Positions 47,988 through 59,552 of a stretch of DNA of 64,000 nt are shown one piece after another. The stretch is from Coleophoma eucalyptorum (taxonomy: Eukaryota > Ascomycota > Leotiomycetes > Helotiales > Dermateaceae): the NCBI GenBank assembly GCA_026120035.1, contig JALRME010000010.1, forward strand, positions 496,001 to 560,000, in the 5' to 3' direction. How positions within the stretch are numbered: the first letter of the stretch is position 1; each line of letters opens with the position of its first letter. The position numbers were made by a program, and so were the translations under genes. The notes below the pieces were generated by a model. The model was not told the DNA's origin and did not search any database. It saw nothing but the letters and a program-made list of their open reading frames with translations.

Positions 47988-48775
47988 CTACTCATCTTCA
48001 TCCATGTTGTCTTCGTTGCCACCATCATCCTCCGTATTTTTTGGCGCTTGCTTGCGAGCCTTGGCTGGGGTTGGTGCAGTAGATGTACCAGGAGTAATGA
48101 GCTGCTCAAGACCGAGGAAGTTCCTCATTTCTGATAGATCGATGTCTCCACTGGTGGATTGAGTGTCAAACGTCCTGTGCTGCTCAGCGGCAGATTCGAC
48201 TGGGTTTGGTACAGCGAATGCCGAGCCAGGCTCTGCATAAAATCATTAGCACCATGATTACAGAGGGTCTCACATTGTAGCAGCGAAAACTTATGATGCC
48301 CTAGCAATGGCAGAGTCGATAATGACAGCAAAAAATATGGTGACAATAAAACATGGCGAGAGCAAAACAGCTGGTAACAGGAAAACAGATGATGACAGCA
48401 AAACATATGGTGATAGCAAAACATATAGTAACAACAAAACATATGGTGGCAGCAAAACTTACGATGACAACGAAAGAAATAGCTCGTTCCTTTGGATGTC
48501 ATGAAAGCAAGCTGCATCTCAATGACATTTCTGAGCTCAATGCCATGCCCAGGTCGAACTTGTTCAAGGGCATCGAGGGCTTTCAATGACTGTCATAGAT
48601 ATGCGGCGCAGATTTTATCGTCTCTACCTTCTGACATGTAGTAGTTGAGGAGGGCGCGATGCTCGTAAGGAAGCTCTGGAACTGCGAGTAGTTCTGCGCA
48701 TATCGCATAGCATTCGTTCAAGCGCTTCTTGTTCAGCATGTAGAGGACGGAGGAGGTGGTGAAGGAGGAGGACAT
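47988..48775 (-). pseudogene. TPR-like gene with one in-frame stop and a minisatellite-filled intron
   Basis: A minus-strand frame from the ATG at 48775 (MSSSFTTSSVLYMLNKKRLN) reads through ECYAICAELLAVPELPYEHR, a TPR-like helical pattern, to a TGA at 48593-48595. It then continues in the same frame with QSLKALDALEQVRPGHGIEL. A well-formed intron follows (48233-48462: donor GTAAGT, branch GCTAAT, acceptor ATGCAG). The last exon (47988-48232) encodes QPGSAFAVPNPVESAAEQ and an acidic end (EDGGNEDNMDEDE). Without the TGA the chain would be about 184 residues. No intron that removes the stop keeps the frame. It may be a recent nonsense mutation, a sequence error, or a gene starting downstream; function is unknown. 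Confidence 0.5.
48318..48478 (+). repeat. Degenerate 18-bp minisatellite inside an intron
   Basis: About nine head-to-tail units, mostly 16-18 bp, on the pattern ATATGGTGACAGCAAAAC. On the plus strand it reads as SKTYGD-like and on the minus strand as CCHHMF-like repeats. It lies within the 230-nt intron of the TPR-like gene on the minus strand, ending at the 5' splice site. There are no spacers of constant length and unique sequence, so it is not a CRISPR array. Confidence 0.8.
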
Positions 48776-48868
48776 CAGGAAGTATCGAGTGTGGGGTCTC
48801 TTACGCATATGATGTTTGGTATGATAAGAAAAGAAAGAGGAGGACATAAGGAATTATGGAGTGTGGGG
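48765..48868 (+). repeat. Direct duplication around the TPR-like gene start
   Basis: AGGAGGACATCAGGAAGTAT (from 48766), ending in CGAGTGTGGGG, recurs about 71 bases later as AGGAGGACATAAGGAATTAT (from 48838), ending in GGAGTGTGGGG. The first copy contains the start codon of the TPR-like gene; the second has the start changed (CAT followed by AAGG). It is a local duplication of roughly 32 bases. Confidence 0.6.
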
Positions 48869-49068
48869 GAAAACAAGCGCTTGTCCAGATGAGAAGGAGC
48901 TCACATTCGTTGATGTCTCTGACGCGAAGGATGCTGCTTCCTCTGTGGTAGTAGATACCTTCATGATCCGAAAAGAATATCATGCTAAGTGCGCCTCTGC
49001 CTACGTAGCAGATGATGTCTTAGGTGAAGATATCGACATAGATCTCTCAGATTGGGAGCAACTATTCT

Positions 49069-49146
49069 GGATCAATAGAGGTTGGATTTGAAGGTATCAT
49101 TGACATGTAGAATGAAAGTGAAGACTGCCTGGAGGTCTATTTACAG
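49069..49146 (+). repeat. Dispersed repeat relic, copy B
   Basis: Matches 37384-37471 in word order (GGATCAATAGAG, TTGA.GGTAT, TGACATGTAGAA, GTGAAG, CTGCCTGGAGGTCTAT). It is shorter by a few bases owing to small gaps. The two copies are in the same orientation, about 11.7 kb apart. Confidence 0.55.
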
Positions 49147-49400
49147 CTCGAGCACAACACGCTCTATATTTTCTCACTGAAAGGAAGCCTGTTTATTTGG
49201 CTGCCGGTGCATATAAACCAAATCGACCTCGTAGAATGAATGGCAAGGCGTCAAGGTCACGGCAAATCCTTCTAAGCCACCCCATGAATGCAGGATGGCT
49301 GTTTGGACCTTACGACTTACAATAAAGCACGGCCACTGCTTCCCGACCCCACAGCACGTTCATTTTCATCATTGCCCCCATCCTTCACGTGCACTTCTCT

Positions 49401-49427
49401 CTGGCTCTGGCTCTGGCTCTGGCTCTG
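49401..49427 (+). repeat. (CTGGCT) hexanucleotide microsatellite
   Basis: Four exact CTGGCT units plus a partial unit, in non-coding sequence. Confidence 0.85.
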
Positions 49428-49994
49428 CGCCTTTATTAGTCATTCACCTTCAGAATTAGTCTACGAGCACTAGAACAGTTTCGGTGGTTGTAAACACCAT
49501 CAAGCTACCCTTGTTTCGATAAATCGCTCCAACCACGATTTCGGCTTCAGCGATGATTTTTATTATTCCTCTGCATCTAACTCCTGCACGTCGTCATTGA
49601 GGCTCTTTCTAACTTTGACCAACGGAATAGCCGTTGTGTAGGCCCGGCTAAAATCAGCGCCGACCGAACCCCACTTACGAAACGGCCGACATTTGAGCGT
49701 GAATCTTTTTCTCTCTTTCCGTGCTCCTATGCATATCTTCCCGTGCTTCTACGCCTGCATCGACAAAAAGTGCTCGACATCCGTGCTGTAAGGGAACTCG
49801 TGCAATTCTCTGGCTTTTTAGCCCGATAAAAAACCAACCCAGGCTTATGATTTATAGTAAGATGGCCAAGAAACCCTGCTGCATAAACCACTAACTCAGA
49901 CGAGATTTCGCAATCCACTGAGCTATTTAGCAACCCATTACCCGGTATATATACTAGCAAAGCCTCCCCCACTTGTTAGATCAACATCCTCACC

Positions 49995-51966
49995 ATGGCT
50001 ACAAATCCAATTCACCCGAACGAGCGTACCTCTCTCCTCGCCGCAGGACCGGTCAACCAATATAATGCTGCGAATAATGTCGAAGAGGCGGTGGAGGACG
50101 ATGAACAGCGTGAAATTAATCCCAATGATTTCGATATCATGCTGTCGAGGTCCAATTCAATGACAGGCATGGGAATTGAAACCGAGTCCCAGGAAACTGC
50201 TATGCTTCGAGGCCCAAGGACATACGGCACAGCAAAACGACGGCTAAGCAATAATAGCGGGCATAGAAGGAAATCATTCGCGAGCACAATCAGCGGGGAG
50301 GCAATCTCAGAGCACGACGAAATTGAGGAAGCTGAGAGCAGAAGTCCATATCTTGCAGGAGTCAGCGTGGGAACTTTCTGGCTCATCTTTGGCAACGTTC
50401 TGGCGTCCTTTTTTGTGGCTTGTTTTGACTCTACAATCATGGTGTCGAGTCATCCTGTTATTACATCCTATTTCCACAGCTCAAACAGTGCTTCTTGGTT
50501 GTCTACCGCTTTCCTTTTGACATCTACCAGTTTCCAGCCTATATTTGGCCGACTCTCTGATACCATTGGGAGAAAGAGACCTTATGTCTTGACTATGGGT
50601 CTCTTTACTCTTGCTACCGTTTGGTGCGCACTCGCACAGAGTATGACAAGCTTTATCCTCGCTAGGGCAGCCTGTGGACTAGGTGCTGGTGGTATGATGT
50701 CTCTTGGTTCCATCATTACAAGCGACCTCGTTCCCATTGAGATTCGAGGTGAATACCAAAGCTATGTCAACATTGTCTTTGGTGCTGGTTCTGCCCTGGG
50801 AGCAGCATTAGGAGGTGCCATTGCCGATCATCTAGGATGGAGATGGGAATTTGGTGTGCAGGTGCCAGCATTGGCACTCTGTCTAGTCATTGCGTGCCTT
50901 ACTATCCCTAAAAATCTTGGCTTGGCTGAGGGAGTGAAGCAAAAAAACGTTTGGGAAGCCATGAAAGTTTTTGATTATTGGGGTTCTTTGTTACTGACAA
51001 CCTCTATCACATTTCTTATCTTAGGACTGGTAGGTACATGTTTCGCAAATTTGGCATCTGGCTAACTGGTTCAGAATCTGGGCGGGAACGTCTTTCCATG
51101 GTCGCATCCATTCGTCATTACATCTCTCGTCATCTTTGCTGTCGGATTCCCCCTCTTTCTCTGGAATGAATCCGTCGTTGAACTTCCAATCATGCCTCTC
51201 AAACTCATCAGCTCCAACCCTCGTGCTGGATTAATCATGTCAAATGCCATTGGAGCAATCGTGGTCAATGCCGTCATGTTCAATATCCCATTGTATTTCC
51301 AGGCCGTACTCCTTGAGTCTGCGACGAACTCGGGTCTACGCTTGATAGTATCTTCACTTGCTTCATCCGCTGTTGGCACAGCCACTGGCTTCCTGATCAC
51401 ATGGACGCGACAGCTCAAAATCTGGCTTGTGGCCGGTGTCATTTTGATGACCATCGGTACTGTCTGCATGACATTTCTTCGTCGAGGCCTACCAGAATGG
51501 ATGTATGTTTCGATTCTGATACCTTCTGCTATGGGCCAGGGATTCATGTTCCCCGGTACTTTTATGTCGGTGTTAGCGGTGAGTGAGCAAGCTGAACAGG
51601 CAGTTGTGACGAGTACTTTGATCCTCTGGCGCTCTTTGGGAATGGTCATGGGCGTGGCAACCTCTTCTCTTGTTCTTCAGAACGCCCTGTACGCCTTTTT
51701 GGAAGAAAAGGTCACTGGTCCTGACAAGGCCAAGGTAAACGCGTCAAATCAGTGTTATAAATAGTCATTAATGTTTTCAGGTTATCGAAGAAGTCCGAGC
51801 ATCTGTTCACGCCATTGCAAACCTTGCACAGCCATATCAAGAGCAAGTCATTGAATCTTACGATTCTGCATTGCGTGCTACATTCATGGTTGCCGCGATT
51901 CTCTCCGTTATTGCACTTTTAGTCGTCCTTCCACCGAAACTGCCCAAGCTAGGAGAACGAAAGTAG
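49995..51966 (+). CDS. MFS permease, vacuolar basic amino acid/multidrug type
   Basis: A drug:proton antiporter-family transporter. The exons are 49995-51029, 51075-51734 and 51781-51966, giving 626 residues. The cytosolic N-terminus (about 110 residues) is long and carries an acidic dileucine signal, ERTSLL, of the kind used for AP-3 sorting to the vacuole. Transport starts at GTFWLIFGNVLASFFVACFD with the motif C-like region, followed by motif A GRLSDTIGRKRP and RAACGLGAGGMMSLGSII. The splices join FLILGL to NLGGNVFPW and DKAK to VIEEVRAS. The sequence layout is closest to fungal Vba-type vacuolar permeases, which carry basic amino acids in yeast. Vacuolar location and substrate are inferences; multidrug export is the alternative. 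Confidence 0.87.
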
Positions 51967-53506
51967 GCATTTGAGTTGGGTAATCTTACATGGCTATGGC
52001 GTTTAAATTAGTCGGGCATCATACAGTACCTATCTGATTTTATCCTATAGCAATCCCCTAAAATTGAGGCATATGAATCCGCTCCCTTGGAACCTCAAAA
52101 CCCACATCCAGAGCATTGACTAAGTGACTAAGCGAGCATATCCCTTAGCGACGACCATTTCTATACTCTCCCAGGTTCAGCGATCGAGATCTTGACTCTT
52201 TTTCCTTTCCTGCCTATCGTGACTGTCTGTGGTTTGTCTACCCCGGCCTAGATCAAGGTCCCAAGCATACCCAGGCGCCTCAGCCCAACACAGCGTAGAA
52301 TGTCACCTGGGTACTTTAGGCTGATGTTCTACACAGGTTTCTACTCAGTGGCATTAAAATGCCTGATCCGAAACAATTATCTGTATATTACTGAGAGAAG
52401 CTACTGTAAAATTGATCACCTGGCCACTGGAAATTGCTGACAGTGGGTCCTCAGCTGATGCAAAGAACCACTTCGAGCCATCATTCACAAGGCTGACGTT
52501 CTTGAATCTTGTGGAAAGTCCGTCAAGGCTGGGGTGGTGCATTAAGCTGTGAAGGTGGAACGGTGTGGACGTGGCAGTAAGAGCCGCACAGCCTCAATCT
52601 TCATGGGCAAAGTGCTTGGCTGCCTTGAGGTCGTGCGAACCTGGCTCGGCATGAGTCAATACGCCAATCCGATGTTGGTAAAATCTCTACGAGGCTTCAC
52701 CATCCCCAAAACGTCTCGCCTTCCCTGTCGTACACCTACTCGGTCGCCGCTGTGGAACACGAAGATCCTAATACTACGGTGGCTCCGTGGTAGGAGCTGG
52801 GGAGAGCAAATTTAGTCGCTGTCAGCTTGATGGCGCTGATATCTCCAATCATTATCGCCAGGCGTCAAGCGAGGTTCCCCAGCCAATAATCACCCGATAA
52901 GAGCTTCCCCAGCGTAATCGTGCAGCAAAGAGACAGCGAAGCTCGCAGGCAAGCAGTGTGAAGTGCAGGCAGCATCACAAATCAAATCAAATCATATCAT
53001 ATCACAGCCGGCGTAGACTTTGTGCGTGTGCGTAAAGATTCTGTCGATTTCCTGTCACACCGAGCTCCCGCTGCGCCCTTATAAAGGCTACTTCTTGCCC
53101 TTGCCCTGCTGCTTTCTATTGTAAGTTTTTCTGTTGCCACAAAAGGTAAACTGCTACCTGTTGGCTGTTGTCGTAAGGTGAGTGCTAGTTCCTTACTCTC
53201 CGCACTCTTGCGACTGGAGATGACTGCGCTTTGAGCTTTGGTTGGATTTGCACAACCATGAGTTGCTTGCCTCCCTGGAAGCCCCAAGTATACTTAACAG
53301 GAGTCAGAGCTGGTTCTACGATCATTAATGAATTCAAAGGCAATTGCTAATACCATACAGAGCACTCCAGCGCATATTGGCACAAACCTATAGCCTTGTG
53401 ACACGAAATAGCTCTGAATAATTACCCCTCTCCGAAGATCGCACCTCCCACACTGTCTGCGAGAAGCGTAGCCTTACCCAACCCAAGATCATCCCAATCT
53501 ATCGCG
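51967..53506. other. Intergenic region, MFS permease / AAA+ ATPase
   Basis: About 1.5 kb without a supported gene. Frames at 52354-52815 and 52997-53287 lack domains. A short ATCAAATCAAATCATATCAT-type microsatellite lies near 52978-53003. Confidence 0.55.
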
Positions 53507-56500
53507 ATGGATACTCCCATCACCAGCACAAGTGAAGTCACAGAGAGGAGGGAAGAGCAAGCTCCGGTAGCTATTGAGGGAGGCTCTAGTACACAAGTGG
53601 ATAATAAGCAACGTCAAGCTACCGACTGTTCACCTAAGACCAAGAGTAAGAAGCTGAAGGCGAAAGAGAGCGCAGCCAAAGCTGGGAAGGTCAAGTCGAA
53701 GATAGCGAAGTCTGATGTTAGCAGCGATAGCGATACTTCCGACAGCTCAAGTGAATCTGATAGTGATGATAGCGTGAGCTCAAGTAGTGAGTCCGACTCG
53801 GATTCTGAATCCGAGACGGAGAAGGAGAAGCGGAAGAGAAAGGCAAAGAAGAAGGCCAAGCAAAGAGCCAAGGACAAGAAGAAGGCTAAGTCAAAGCGAA
53901 AATCCAAGAAAGTTGTGAGTATCTCTACACAAATATGTTGTGGCTCCACTGACCAAAACAGGAATCCTCAGACTCTGCATCAGAATCCAGCGCCGAATCA
54001 GAACCAGCTTCAGACCCAGAACCAGACATAGAATCAGAACAAGACGATGCAGTAGATGATATTGCCCTTCAGCAAAAGATTTTACAATTGCAGATACAGC
54101 AACAGCAATTACAAGGTTTGAACAATGCTGGTCTACAGGCTAATAATTGGAGTCTTCCTCCTCCACGGGCCGCTCGCCTATCACGCCAACAAGTAGCTCG
54201 GAATGCCAGACAACTAGCAGCTCTTGGTCTTGATCGCAAGAGCCGCAAGAAGGCGAAGAAGGAGAAGGCCTCCAAAACCAAGCGAGGCAGCAAGCTTGAG
54301 TTTAAGAGAGTTGATCAGTTGTGGGATAGTACTATCCATAATTACAAGCTCACAGATACCAACGAGGATGATGAGAGTTCTGAGTATGATCAGTATCTAT
54401 TCAATGTCCGCAGGTGCGTATGATTCTGGTCTCTCAATACCGCGCTAATAGTTCACAGAACGTTTGATTGGGAGGGCAAATATAAAGTACAAGTAATTCT
54501 CACAAATATAATTCATATTGCTAACAGATTTCAGGCTACTCTTGTCGACATTAAGAGTAAGCTACTCAAGGAAGCCTTGAATGATGTAATGGACGGTGTC
54601 AAAGGTGTCAGCCTGGTTGAGGAAACCCCGAAAGTCGACCCCAATCTCATGTTCCTGTACCTCGAGGATCTTCGATCACTGCACAAGGAACTTAAGAATA
54701 AAAAGATAATAGTCAAGAAGGGTAAAAAGAAGGCCAAGAAGCGTAATGAGACCAAGAGAAAGCATATCAAAGTCCTGCTCAAATATCTTGATAAGGACTA
54801 TGCTTCCACCAAGAAGACGCTCTACCCAATGCTCGAGTCTGGTCTCATCACATTCGATCTCCTCTGGGCTCTATACAAGCCAAACACACTTGCTTACACT
54901 ACAACGTACGGTTCTATTGAGGAACCTCGCGCATTTCGAATAGAGTTGGCGGAGAAGGAGTTTAGCTTCATGAAAGGCGAGTGGTACAACATCGAGGGTA
55001 AATACCTCGAATACGATGGCAAATCCTGGGGTATGGGAACCATGGACTGTGATGTTGGTGCTTTCAAGGGCGCCCGAAAGATCACAAGTCTGAACTGTTA
55101 TCCTTTGAAATATCACAAGAATGAAGCCAAGCTTCGTCTTGAGCTGATCGAGCGTGGAAAGAAATTTGTCTCGCTTCAAGGAGTCCATTACAAGAGCCAC
55201 GAAGGAATGGCATATACCAAGAAGCGCAAGCAAATTATCAAGGTCAACATCAACGGTAGAATCATGGTTGACCCTGCTATTCATCGTCGCATCTTGCCAA
55301 ACTACAACATCAGCACCGTAAAGCCGAAGGATCCGGATCTCTTGGATTCTTCCGATGAGCAGGACTCCGATGACTGCTGTGGTTGTAATGAGAGGTACAT
55401 CAACTGTCATAACTTAAACTATCTTGGCTGACCACTTTTACAGTTCGGACGAAGATAATCCAGAGCAGGGCCTCGAGGATAGAAAGCGCGATGATGACGA
55501 GCCCAGGATGAAGCTAAAGGTCATTCTGGACGAGAAGAAGCAACCGCAAATTGTCGAGGTTCCTGTCGATGCAGATGGCAATGAGGTTTTTGCCGAGAAG
55601 CTAGAAGAGGTTCCAAGTAAGGTGGGCAAAGATGGCGAGATCGACACTCAGGAGGAAGACAAGAAGGCACTCCCTACCTTCTCCGAGGAAGAATATCTCA
55701 TTGCATCCCCTGTCGTCCTTGGTTTCGCTTTTGCTGAAAAGCTATGGTTGGAATTCACCGTCTCAGGTATCAAAGACATCGTATGGAACGAGGGTGCTTA
55801 CGATTCATTGGTGCTTGAAAACAACACCAAGGACATTGTAAAAGCCCTCGTCGAGTCGCACAAGTACCATCCAGCGGAGAGCATCGACGATGTTATCCAA
55901 GGCAAGGGTAAAGGTCTTGTGGCTGTCCTTCATGGCCCTCCTGGTACTGGTAAGACGCTCACAGCTGAGGGCATCTCTGAGCTTCTAAAATGCCCTCTGT
56001 ATATGGTATCCGCAGGCGAGCTGGGAACTGATCCGCGCACGCTTGAAGGTGAGCTTCAAAAGATTCTGGATATTGCACATGCTTGGGGTGCGGTTCTACT
56101 TCTTGATGAGGCGGATGTCTTTCTTGAGAAGCGGACAATCCAAGACATCCATAGAAATGCCTTGGTTTCCATCTTCTTGAGACTGCTGGAGTATTTCCAG
56201 GGTATCTTGTTTTTGACGACCAACCGTGTGGAGGTAAGTCCTCGTAGCTTAACAATCATTTCACATTGCTAACGTATACTAGACATTTGACGATGCTTTC
56301 CAGAGTCGTATACACGTAGCTTTGAGAGTAAGTTGGCTACCTACTGTCCCAACATCATTCACTAATAATGTCTAGTACGGTGCTCTATCCACCAAGGCTA
56401 AGAAGTCAGTCTTCAAGCTCTTCATCGAGCGAGTTCGTGTCCTTGAGAATGTTCCGACCATGCCATTTACCGAGGCTGATTTCGACACACTGTCGCGTCA

Positions 56501-56678
56501 CAATCTCAACGGTCGCCAGATCAAAAACACGATTCGCACAGCACAGGCTTTGGCTGTTAACAAGCAGGAACCTCTCAGCATGGAGCACATCAAGAGAGTC
56601 TTGGATGTCTCTAATGCTTTTGACAGAGACTTGAAGGGAGGTACGGGTTTCGAGGATGCCATGAATAGCTATTTCTAA
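53507..56678 (+). CDS. Large AAA+ ATPase with Lys/Ser-rich N-terminus
   Basis: I infer seven exons: 53507-53914, 53962-54413, 54459-54492, 54535-55394, 55444-56233, 56283-56327 and 56376-56678, giving 963 residues. The first 150 residues alternate acidic Ser tracts and basic KKAKSKRKSKK tracts, likely disordered and possibly nuclear. Residues about 280-640 form the helical/beta region common to a group of fungal ATPases (VDIKSKLLKEAL, GLITFDLLWALYKPNTLAYT, YKSHEGMAYTKKRKQIIKVN). The C-terminal AAA+ core has Walker A HGPPGTGKTLTAEG, Walker B VLLLDEADVF, sensor 1 FLTTNRVE, arginine-finger-type AFQSRIHVALRY, and a helical lid. The end of the small third exon is uncertain (54486 or 54492, both in frame). 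The family is abundant in moulds with unknown roles. Confidence 0.88.
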
Positions 56679-57288
56679 TCTTCTTATAATACGTTGTCCT
56701 CTTTGGCATGATATGCGGGTACTTATGCTGGGACGGGATGGATGGGATGGAACGGGGGTGATGGGCATAACGAATCAGGACTTGTAGCATTTGAATCAGC
56801 GTTTTTTCTATATCTTACGCCATGATCCTAGAAACTAAATTTAGTTAATTAGTACAGGACAAATGGATCAAGCTCTACTCTTTCTACCCTGATGCAATTA
56901 TTGGTTCCGGATGGATGGGAAGAATGCTGGCTGGTCACGTGCAGTTTCCAGGTAAGGTAGGCACGGGAGCATTCGATATGCAGAATTGTGAGGGGTAATG
57001 AAACTCTACGAACGTTCCTAGCTGGATATTCTCTCTATGAAGCTCGGGGAAGTTAAACATGAAGCGTGTTATTGTTGACAGGGACATGTTTCGTCCACGA
57101 GGCAATTCAGAGATGAAGCTCCGCGGCTCCCAGCTCCACTGCTAGTCCCAACGAAGCCTAGCACAACAGCCGCCTCGGTCGGCACCTCACCCCAGCTTCG
57201 CTCGCAAGATTTTACCGTCACCAGCATCTCCATTCCTCAATTCAACTCAACAATCTTTCCCTCCTCCATCATCCTTCTTTAGCACATC
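56679..57288. other. Intergenic region, AAA+ ATPase / malate dehydrogenase
   Basis: About 610 bases. It contains the malate dehydrogenase promoter with a C/T-rich leader (57190-57285). No gene is seen. Confidence 0.6.
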
Positions 57289-58514
57289 ATGTTTGCTGCA
57301 TCAAGAGTCTTCGGTGCTGCTCAGCGAAGAGCTTTCTCTGCTTCCGCTAGAGATGTAAGTGCAACTCCGAATCTTCCCCGACGGGTTGGAGCTCTAGCTT
57401 GGAGCTGGTCAACCGATTCCGGATGCCTTCAATTGCTAATCTTTTGCGGTTTAGTTGTCCAAGGTCACCGTCCTCGGTGCTGCTGGTGGTATCGGACAAC
57501 CACTGTCCCTCCTCCTCAAGCTTAACCCACGCGTTACCGACCTTGCTCTCTACGATATCCGTGGAGGCCCAGGTTAGTTCCGACCGTTCCAGCTCATGCC
57601 ACAATACTAAGTCCAATGCTCTGCAGGTGTCGCCGCCGATATCTCCCACATCAACACCGCCAGCAAGGTTACCGGATATGACCCAACACCAAGTGGACTT
57701 GATGCCGCTCTCAAGGGTGCCGAGATTGTCCTCATCCCAGCTGGTGTACCCCGCAAGCCAGGCATGACCCGCGACGACTTGTTCAACACCAACGCATCCA
57801 TCGTCCGCGACTTGGCCAAGGCTGCTGCCAAATCTGCCCCAGATGCCAACATCCTTGTCATCTCCAACCCAGTCAACAGCACTGTCCCAATTGTTGCTGA
57901 GATCTTCAAGGCTGCCGGTGTCTACAACCCCAAGCGATTGTTCGGTGTTACCACCCTCGATGTTGTCCGTGCCAGCCGATTCGTCTCTGAGATCAAGAAG
58001 ACCGACCCAGCTGATGAGAACATTGTCGTTGTTGGTGGACACAGTGGTGTTACCATTGTTCCTCTCTTCTCCCAATCCTCCCACCCAGACCTCGTCGGCA
58101 ACCCTGAGCTCCTCAAGCGTGTTCAATTCGGTGGTGATGAGGTTGTCCAGGCCAAGGATGGTGCTGGATCTGCTACTTTGTCCATGGCCATGGCTGGTGC
58201 CCGATTCGCCGAGAGCTTGTTGAAGGCCAAGACCCAGAGCGGTGTTGTTGAGCCAACCTTCGTTGACAGCCCATTGTACAAGGACCAAGGTATTGACTTC
58301 TTCGCCAGCAAGGTCGAGCTCGGACCAAACGGTGTTGAGAAGATCTTGGATGTTGGAAAGATCACCAGCGAGGAGCAGAAGTTGTTGGATGCCTGCTTGG
58401 CTGACTTGAAGAAGGCAAGTTGTTCTGAGACCTCTATTCTTGAATATGCAGACTAACTGAAACTAGAACATTGACAAGGGTGTCACTTTCGTCGCCTCAA
58501 ACCCAGGACAGTAA
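57289..58514 (+). CDS. Mitochondrial malate dehydrogenase
   Basis: Oxidises malate to oxaloacetate with NAD+ in the citric acid cycle. The exons are 57289-57354, 57455-57572, 57627-58414 and 58467-58514, giving 339 residues. A 22-residue Arg/Ser/Ala presequence ([20 protein letters not shown]) precedes the NAD-binding loop [19 protein letters not shown]. Substrate and catalytic residues are in [38 protein letters not shown] and [13 protein letters not shown] (catalytic His). The third intron (58415-58466) starts GCAAGT, a GC-AG intron; using it restores [20 protein letters not shown], the normal end, whereas reading through ends early after ILEYAD. Codon use is C-rich, like EF-3, suggesting high expression. 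It has no peroxisomal or glyoxysomal signal at the C-terminus. Confidence 0.96.
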
Positions 58515-59552
58515 ATCACCTTTTGCGCCTGGTTCGATTTCTGTTGTACAATGAGTGGGAATTGGCGAAGAGTATCTGGCTTTTCCCTTCGAGGTTTGTA
58601 ACGACTTTAGATTTCGATATGTAACAAAAACTACCTTAAATATCTTCCCAACCTGTTTGTCTTATGATAAAATGTTTCATCTGTGAATTTGTCTAAAACT
58701 GATATCGAGGACATGAACCTTTTGACTTTGGAGTAATTCTGTGCAATCTCAACCACTCACTCTGTTCACTTTAATCCCTGTCCTCGCTTCGAGATTCTAG
58801 ATCCTTCTAATCCCTCACCCAGTCGTAAGATCCCTTAGATTCTCTGGTTGAAATCACGTTAAGTAATCTTGAAATAATACCCACCGTCTAGCACCAAAAT
58901 CTTAAATAAAAATGGGTACTAATCTATCCATAGGAAACCAGCAAGTAGTTCTCCCCTCAAAGCAGGTTGTACTGGGGAAAGAGTAAGACATGTGGAAAAT
59001 ATTGTATTGAGTATTTGCTGGTAGTATGAGTAAATCTCATTACCACCAGTCTGCCTCTTTATTTTGCCAGTATATATTCGCAGGACGTCACCACAAATAT
59101 GTCTCCCAATGCAAAAAGGTCTCCTACTTCTCCTATCTAAAGCTGTAACGCTTTGTTGCAGAACTCCTCCCATAGGTAGTTTCGAGATAACTCGAACCGT
59201 ACAACAACATGTGTATCGTGCCCGTCCGCCGTAAACGCCATGCATGTCCCATGAATGCAGAAACCATCCCAGCCGGGTCCTTATAGACGCGCCGGCAACG
59301 AGAAAAAGAAAAGAACTAAAAGAAAAATACGGTATTAGAGACAGCCTACCCAATGCAGTATACGTCCAAACAATGCTATGCATAACCGAACCCAGCCGGT
59401 CTTATGCAAAAGTGCTGTGTAATGATCCAAAATCTGTAAAACGCCGTTTTGCCATAAAGGCTATGCTTGGTGCCCAGTCCGAATAAGCCCAAGAAAGTAA
59501 AAAATCCGTAAATGCTGCCAATCCCCGAAGGATATATGCACTTCATCCCAAA
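58515..59552. other. Convergent intergenic region, malate dehydrogenase / GPCR
   Basis: About 1 kb of 3' flanking sequence for both genes. The frames at 58919-59383 and 59244-59486 have no domain. Nothing else is seen. Confidence 0.55.

Larger units (their letters stand above)
48869..49994. other. Intergenic region with repeat relic, upstream of the MFS gene
   Basis: About 1.1 kb. It contains repeat copy B, a (CTGGCT)4 microsatellite and the promoter of the vacuolar-type permease. The plus frame 48861-49091 ends in LFWINRGWI just where repeat B begins and may be an element remnant rather than a host gene. Confidence 0.45.

Noticed and set aside
48318..48478. Possible CRISPR-like array
   Set aside because: Units are contiguous degenerate 16-18 bp repeats without unique spacers, in a eukaryotic genome; it is a minisatellite.
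52354..53287. Several small frames between the MFS permease and the AAA+ gene
   Set aside because: All are under 100 codons, overlap one another on opposite strands, and show no motif.
57347..58288. A 313-codon open frame antisense to malate dehydrogenase
   Set aside because: Same cause as the EF-3 shadow frame; it crosses the introns of a certain gene and shows no recognisable domain.
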